Source: Gymnopus androsaceus JB14 (Eukaryota > Basidiomycota > Agaricomycetes > Agaricales > Omphalotaceae). Taken from it: 60,054 nucleotides of DNA. Below the pieces are notes generated by a model. That model was not told the origin of the DNA, made no database searches, and was given only the letters and a program-made list of their open reading frames with translations. Location: contig ML769542.1 in NCBI GenBank assembly GCA_009733575.1, forward strand, positions 102,450 to 162,503, written 5' to 3'. Numbering within the stretch: the stretch's first letter is position 1; each line of letters opens with the position of its first letter. Positions 57,732 through 60,054 of the stretch are shown here, one piece after another. The position numbers and the translations under genes were made by a program.

Positions 57732-59613
57732 TCACCGAGGGCGCAGAACGGGCACGAACATGCTTGCGTGTCTCCGTCGACAAGGGACCACGACTAGCAG
57801 GATTAACCTCACGACCTCGCAGTCGACTACGAAGATCAGCCTCACGGTTAGAGGGACCTTCATCATCACGACGGCTTCCTTCTTCTTCATCAGAAGTCCT
57901 ATCGTTTCTAGGAGAACAGTGAACCAGAACGAGAATCTGAACTGAGAACGAGAACGACGGGGAGCACGGGATTTCGAGTCACGTCTGAAGGACTTCTCAG
58001 AAGAGTCATCACGACGGCGAGTGTTGCGGCCATAGGATGGCGAGACTAGTTTGTGTCCGGGAGCATCGTCATCATCATAATACTCCCGCTCTGCACGTCT
58101 GGAGGGAACCATGGCAGCAACTGGACGGCGTACAGGACCCGATGCCGAGCCATAGTCAAATCCGCGATCCAGAGACGTTCCATAAACACCTGCGCCGGAC
58201 GAGGAGTGGATGATAGGACGGGCACCGTAAATAGCATGGACCCCATGCGGTTGAATGTTGAATGAACCAGGCGCAGAGATGGGTTGACCAAAATCGGGAA
58301 TCTCAGTCAGTGGCAATCTGGACTGGACAGCAGCGACAGGGACGGACAGAAGCTTGAGAAGACGAATTTTGTTTCAGTACAAATTCGTACTGGAATGCTA
58401 TTAGTCGGAGAGTGCTCGTGGCACTTCTTTGCGAAGGAGACATCAGCGTCGGTCAAGGGTCTATAGGCAACGGAAAGAACGGGAGGCTTCTTAGTAGGGC
58501 ATTGGTCACCAATGTGACCAGCGTAAAGAGTGTAGCACCTGAAGCAGGCCTCGACGGACATGAGAAGGGAACGTTGTCCTGCACTGAGCTTCAGAAATTT
58601 ATGGGAATCAGGGATAGATTGAGACGAATACGAGCGGGGAGGCAATTGATTGTTCGCGAGCAACGACCTGGCTATCGGACTTCTTCTGGCGGTTCTTCTG
58701 CTCGGATGTATAAGCTGGTCCACCAGGAGGACAACGTCTCTCAACACTCTGGCATTCCTTCTTCCACTCAGAGTAAGGAAGTTGTTCAGAGACTTCGCAG
58801 TCAACGAGGTCGGCGCGGAATTTATTGGGTAACTTCTGGATGATCAGAGCCTGGAGGACCTTCGTCGGGCTTGTGGAACTGAGTACCACGTAGAGAGCGG
58901 TTATGACTTTCCATAAGTGTACACAACTTCGAGAAACCTCTGGCATCATGAAGCATCACATAACCGTCCCTCTTCAAGTCGTGCAGACAAGCCCAGTCGC
59001 TTCCCAAGATATGGTTGCGAATCTCGTCGAAGAAGGGACGGCTGACGTAGTCCTTAGACGACTCAGGTTGGTCAGGAAGCTTCTCGATCCAAGGTTTGTC
59101 CTCGAGGTCAGGTTCAATCTCGGCGAGGATATCTTGAAGGTTCTTCCACTTCATGAAACCTCGAACGAAATCCTTCTTCTTCACAGCGTCGTCTGTGATG
59201 GAGCGTTCGTCATGATTGATGGTTGAATAATCGAAGTATTCTTCCAGTGCCTCGAGTGTCGGATGAGCGACTAACAACAGACAGCCAGTCTTTGTAGTGC
59301 CCATGTCGATGAAACCGGTGCCACTCAGATTGGGAGACATGTCGTCGGATGAGTTTGAGTGCAAGGAGTGGCTGCGTGAACGTGGTAGGGAGATAACCGC
59401 ACTGTTAGGTGTCGGCGTTTCGGATATGGGATTGGGAGAGTTATGATCGTCGAGCCCTTCCGCTTCGCTGACTGATTCGACAGCAGGAGTGAAGGTAGAC
59501 GTTGGAATTCGAGGAGTATCAACAACCGAGCTGGACCGACGTAAGGCGCGTGCGGCCCTTTCTTCGCTGGAAGAGATGGGTTTTGGACTGGGCGAGGGTT
59601 TTCTACCGGTCAT
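57732..59613 (-). pseudogene. Ty3/gypsy gag, degenerate
   Basis: Starts MTGRKPSPSPKPISSSEERA (59613). A capsid-like region reads KKKDFVRGFMKWKNLQDILA, then pieces in other frames: QALIIQKLPNKFRADL (58860) and a zinc knuckle CFRCYTLYAGHIGDQC (58530-58490; spacing CX2CX6HX4C rather than the usual CX2CX4HX4C). A basic, Ser/Arg-rich tail follows (58000-57930). At least three frame changes. Followed directly by pol. Confidence 0.75.
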
Positions 59614-59931
59614 ACACCTAAATCAAACAAGATTGTAAATCTTCTGTTCGACAAATGGCGAGTGTACGAGGAGAAATTTAACAAGAACGTTGAACGAGGA
59701 CAGTGACGGAGATACGTGAAACGCGTCAAGAAACAAGACAAGAATCTATGCCAATGGCGTCAAGAACAAGAATCGCAGAGCGATATTTGGACGAGGGTGA
59801 AAGAGAGCGACGCGTATGTCGCGTAAAAGAGAAGTTTGGAACGTTTGGGAAAGGGCGAGATAAAGAAAGGGAACTTCAGTTCGACGATAGGGCTCATCGA
59901 ATAGACAGCGTAATAGATATCAAAAAAAAAG

Positions 59932-60054
59932 TGTAAATGTCGTATACACGATGACACTCACAGTCGGACGAGTTGATAGACACACGCTGATACGCCGATT
60001 TTTCGGCTAAGGCTAGAACTGCGCAGAACCAATAATCCTAGGTTCTGTTAGTAA
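59932..60054 (-). mobile_element. Partial LTR at window edge
   Basis: TGTAAATGTCGTATACACGA and the next 40 bases match the left LTR at 53715. After ACACACGCTG (59990) the two diverge completely, so either the LTR is cut by another insertion or the copies differ in structure. The window ends inside. Confidence 0.5.

Noticed and set aside
54041..58843. Plus-strand frames across the retrotransposon (for example 58412-58843)
   Set aside because: Antisense shadows of gag and pol.

Overview
The window is nuclear DNA of a mushroom-forming basidiomycete (Agaricomycetes, probably Agaricales). The evidence is: genes split by many 45-70 nt introns with GT-AG ends and CTAAT-like branch sites; basidiomycete-typical membrane families (DUF6533 and DUF6534); a Kre9/Knh1-like secreted protein; a chromodomain Ty3/gypsy element; and Agaricomycete-type DDE transposase and LINE remnants. 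Few genes are single open frames, so most models below were built by splicing exons by hand and checking that the phases close.

Layout. 1-10.2 kb is AT-rich transposon graveyard on both strands: a DDE transposase pseudogene, a LINE (RNase H plus reverse transcriptase) pseudogene, and at least four non-autonomous inverted-repeat families. 10.5-11.25 kb has a four-exon small secreted eight-cysteine protein. 12.2-13.9 kb has a decayed F-box-family gene on the minus strand. 15.76-17.84 kb is a transposon inserted into a copy of itself in the opposite orientation, giving a giant palindrome. 18.0-19.6 kb is an intact 13-exon DUF6534 membrane-protein gene, followed to 24.2 kb by a mosaic of duplicated and inverted gene fragments (LRR/F-box-like) with one clean 267-bp MITE and an intact Kre9/Knh1-like gene that needs a 2-nt exon. 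24.8-25.9 kb has a hypothetical acidic protein.

26.4-35.2 kb is a redox/conjugation cluster: two tandem cytochrome P450 paralogs, a relic exon of old yellow enzyme between them, an intact old yellow enzyme (with an altered active-site motif) and a UDP-glycosyltransferase cut off at its sugar-donor box. P450, ene-reductase and glycosyltransferase would make sense as an oxidise/reduce/conjugate set for a small molecule, but the substrate cannot be read from sequence. 36.6-39.8 kb is a non-autonomous CACTA element with very long terminal inverted repeats and a nested fold-back. 39.96-45.84 kb has DUF6534- and DUF6533-type membrane genes or remnants and a 3' duplication.

46.4-52.6 kb is the housekeeping part: tRNA 2'-phosphotransferase (TPT1) divergent from a Nudix hydrolase, a surface-type protein with a hydrophobic C terminus, and SHE9/MDM33, which has an apparent C-terminal frameshift. 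A mitochondrial-carrier pseudogene (52.65-53.7 kb) is cut by a degenerate chromodomain Ty3/gypsy retrotransposon that fills 53.7 kb to the window end. No tRNA, rRNA, CRISPR or other prokaryotic feature was found. Family names rest on motif recognition by eye; no database search was run.
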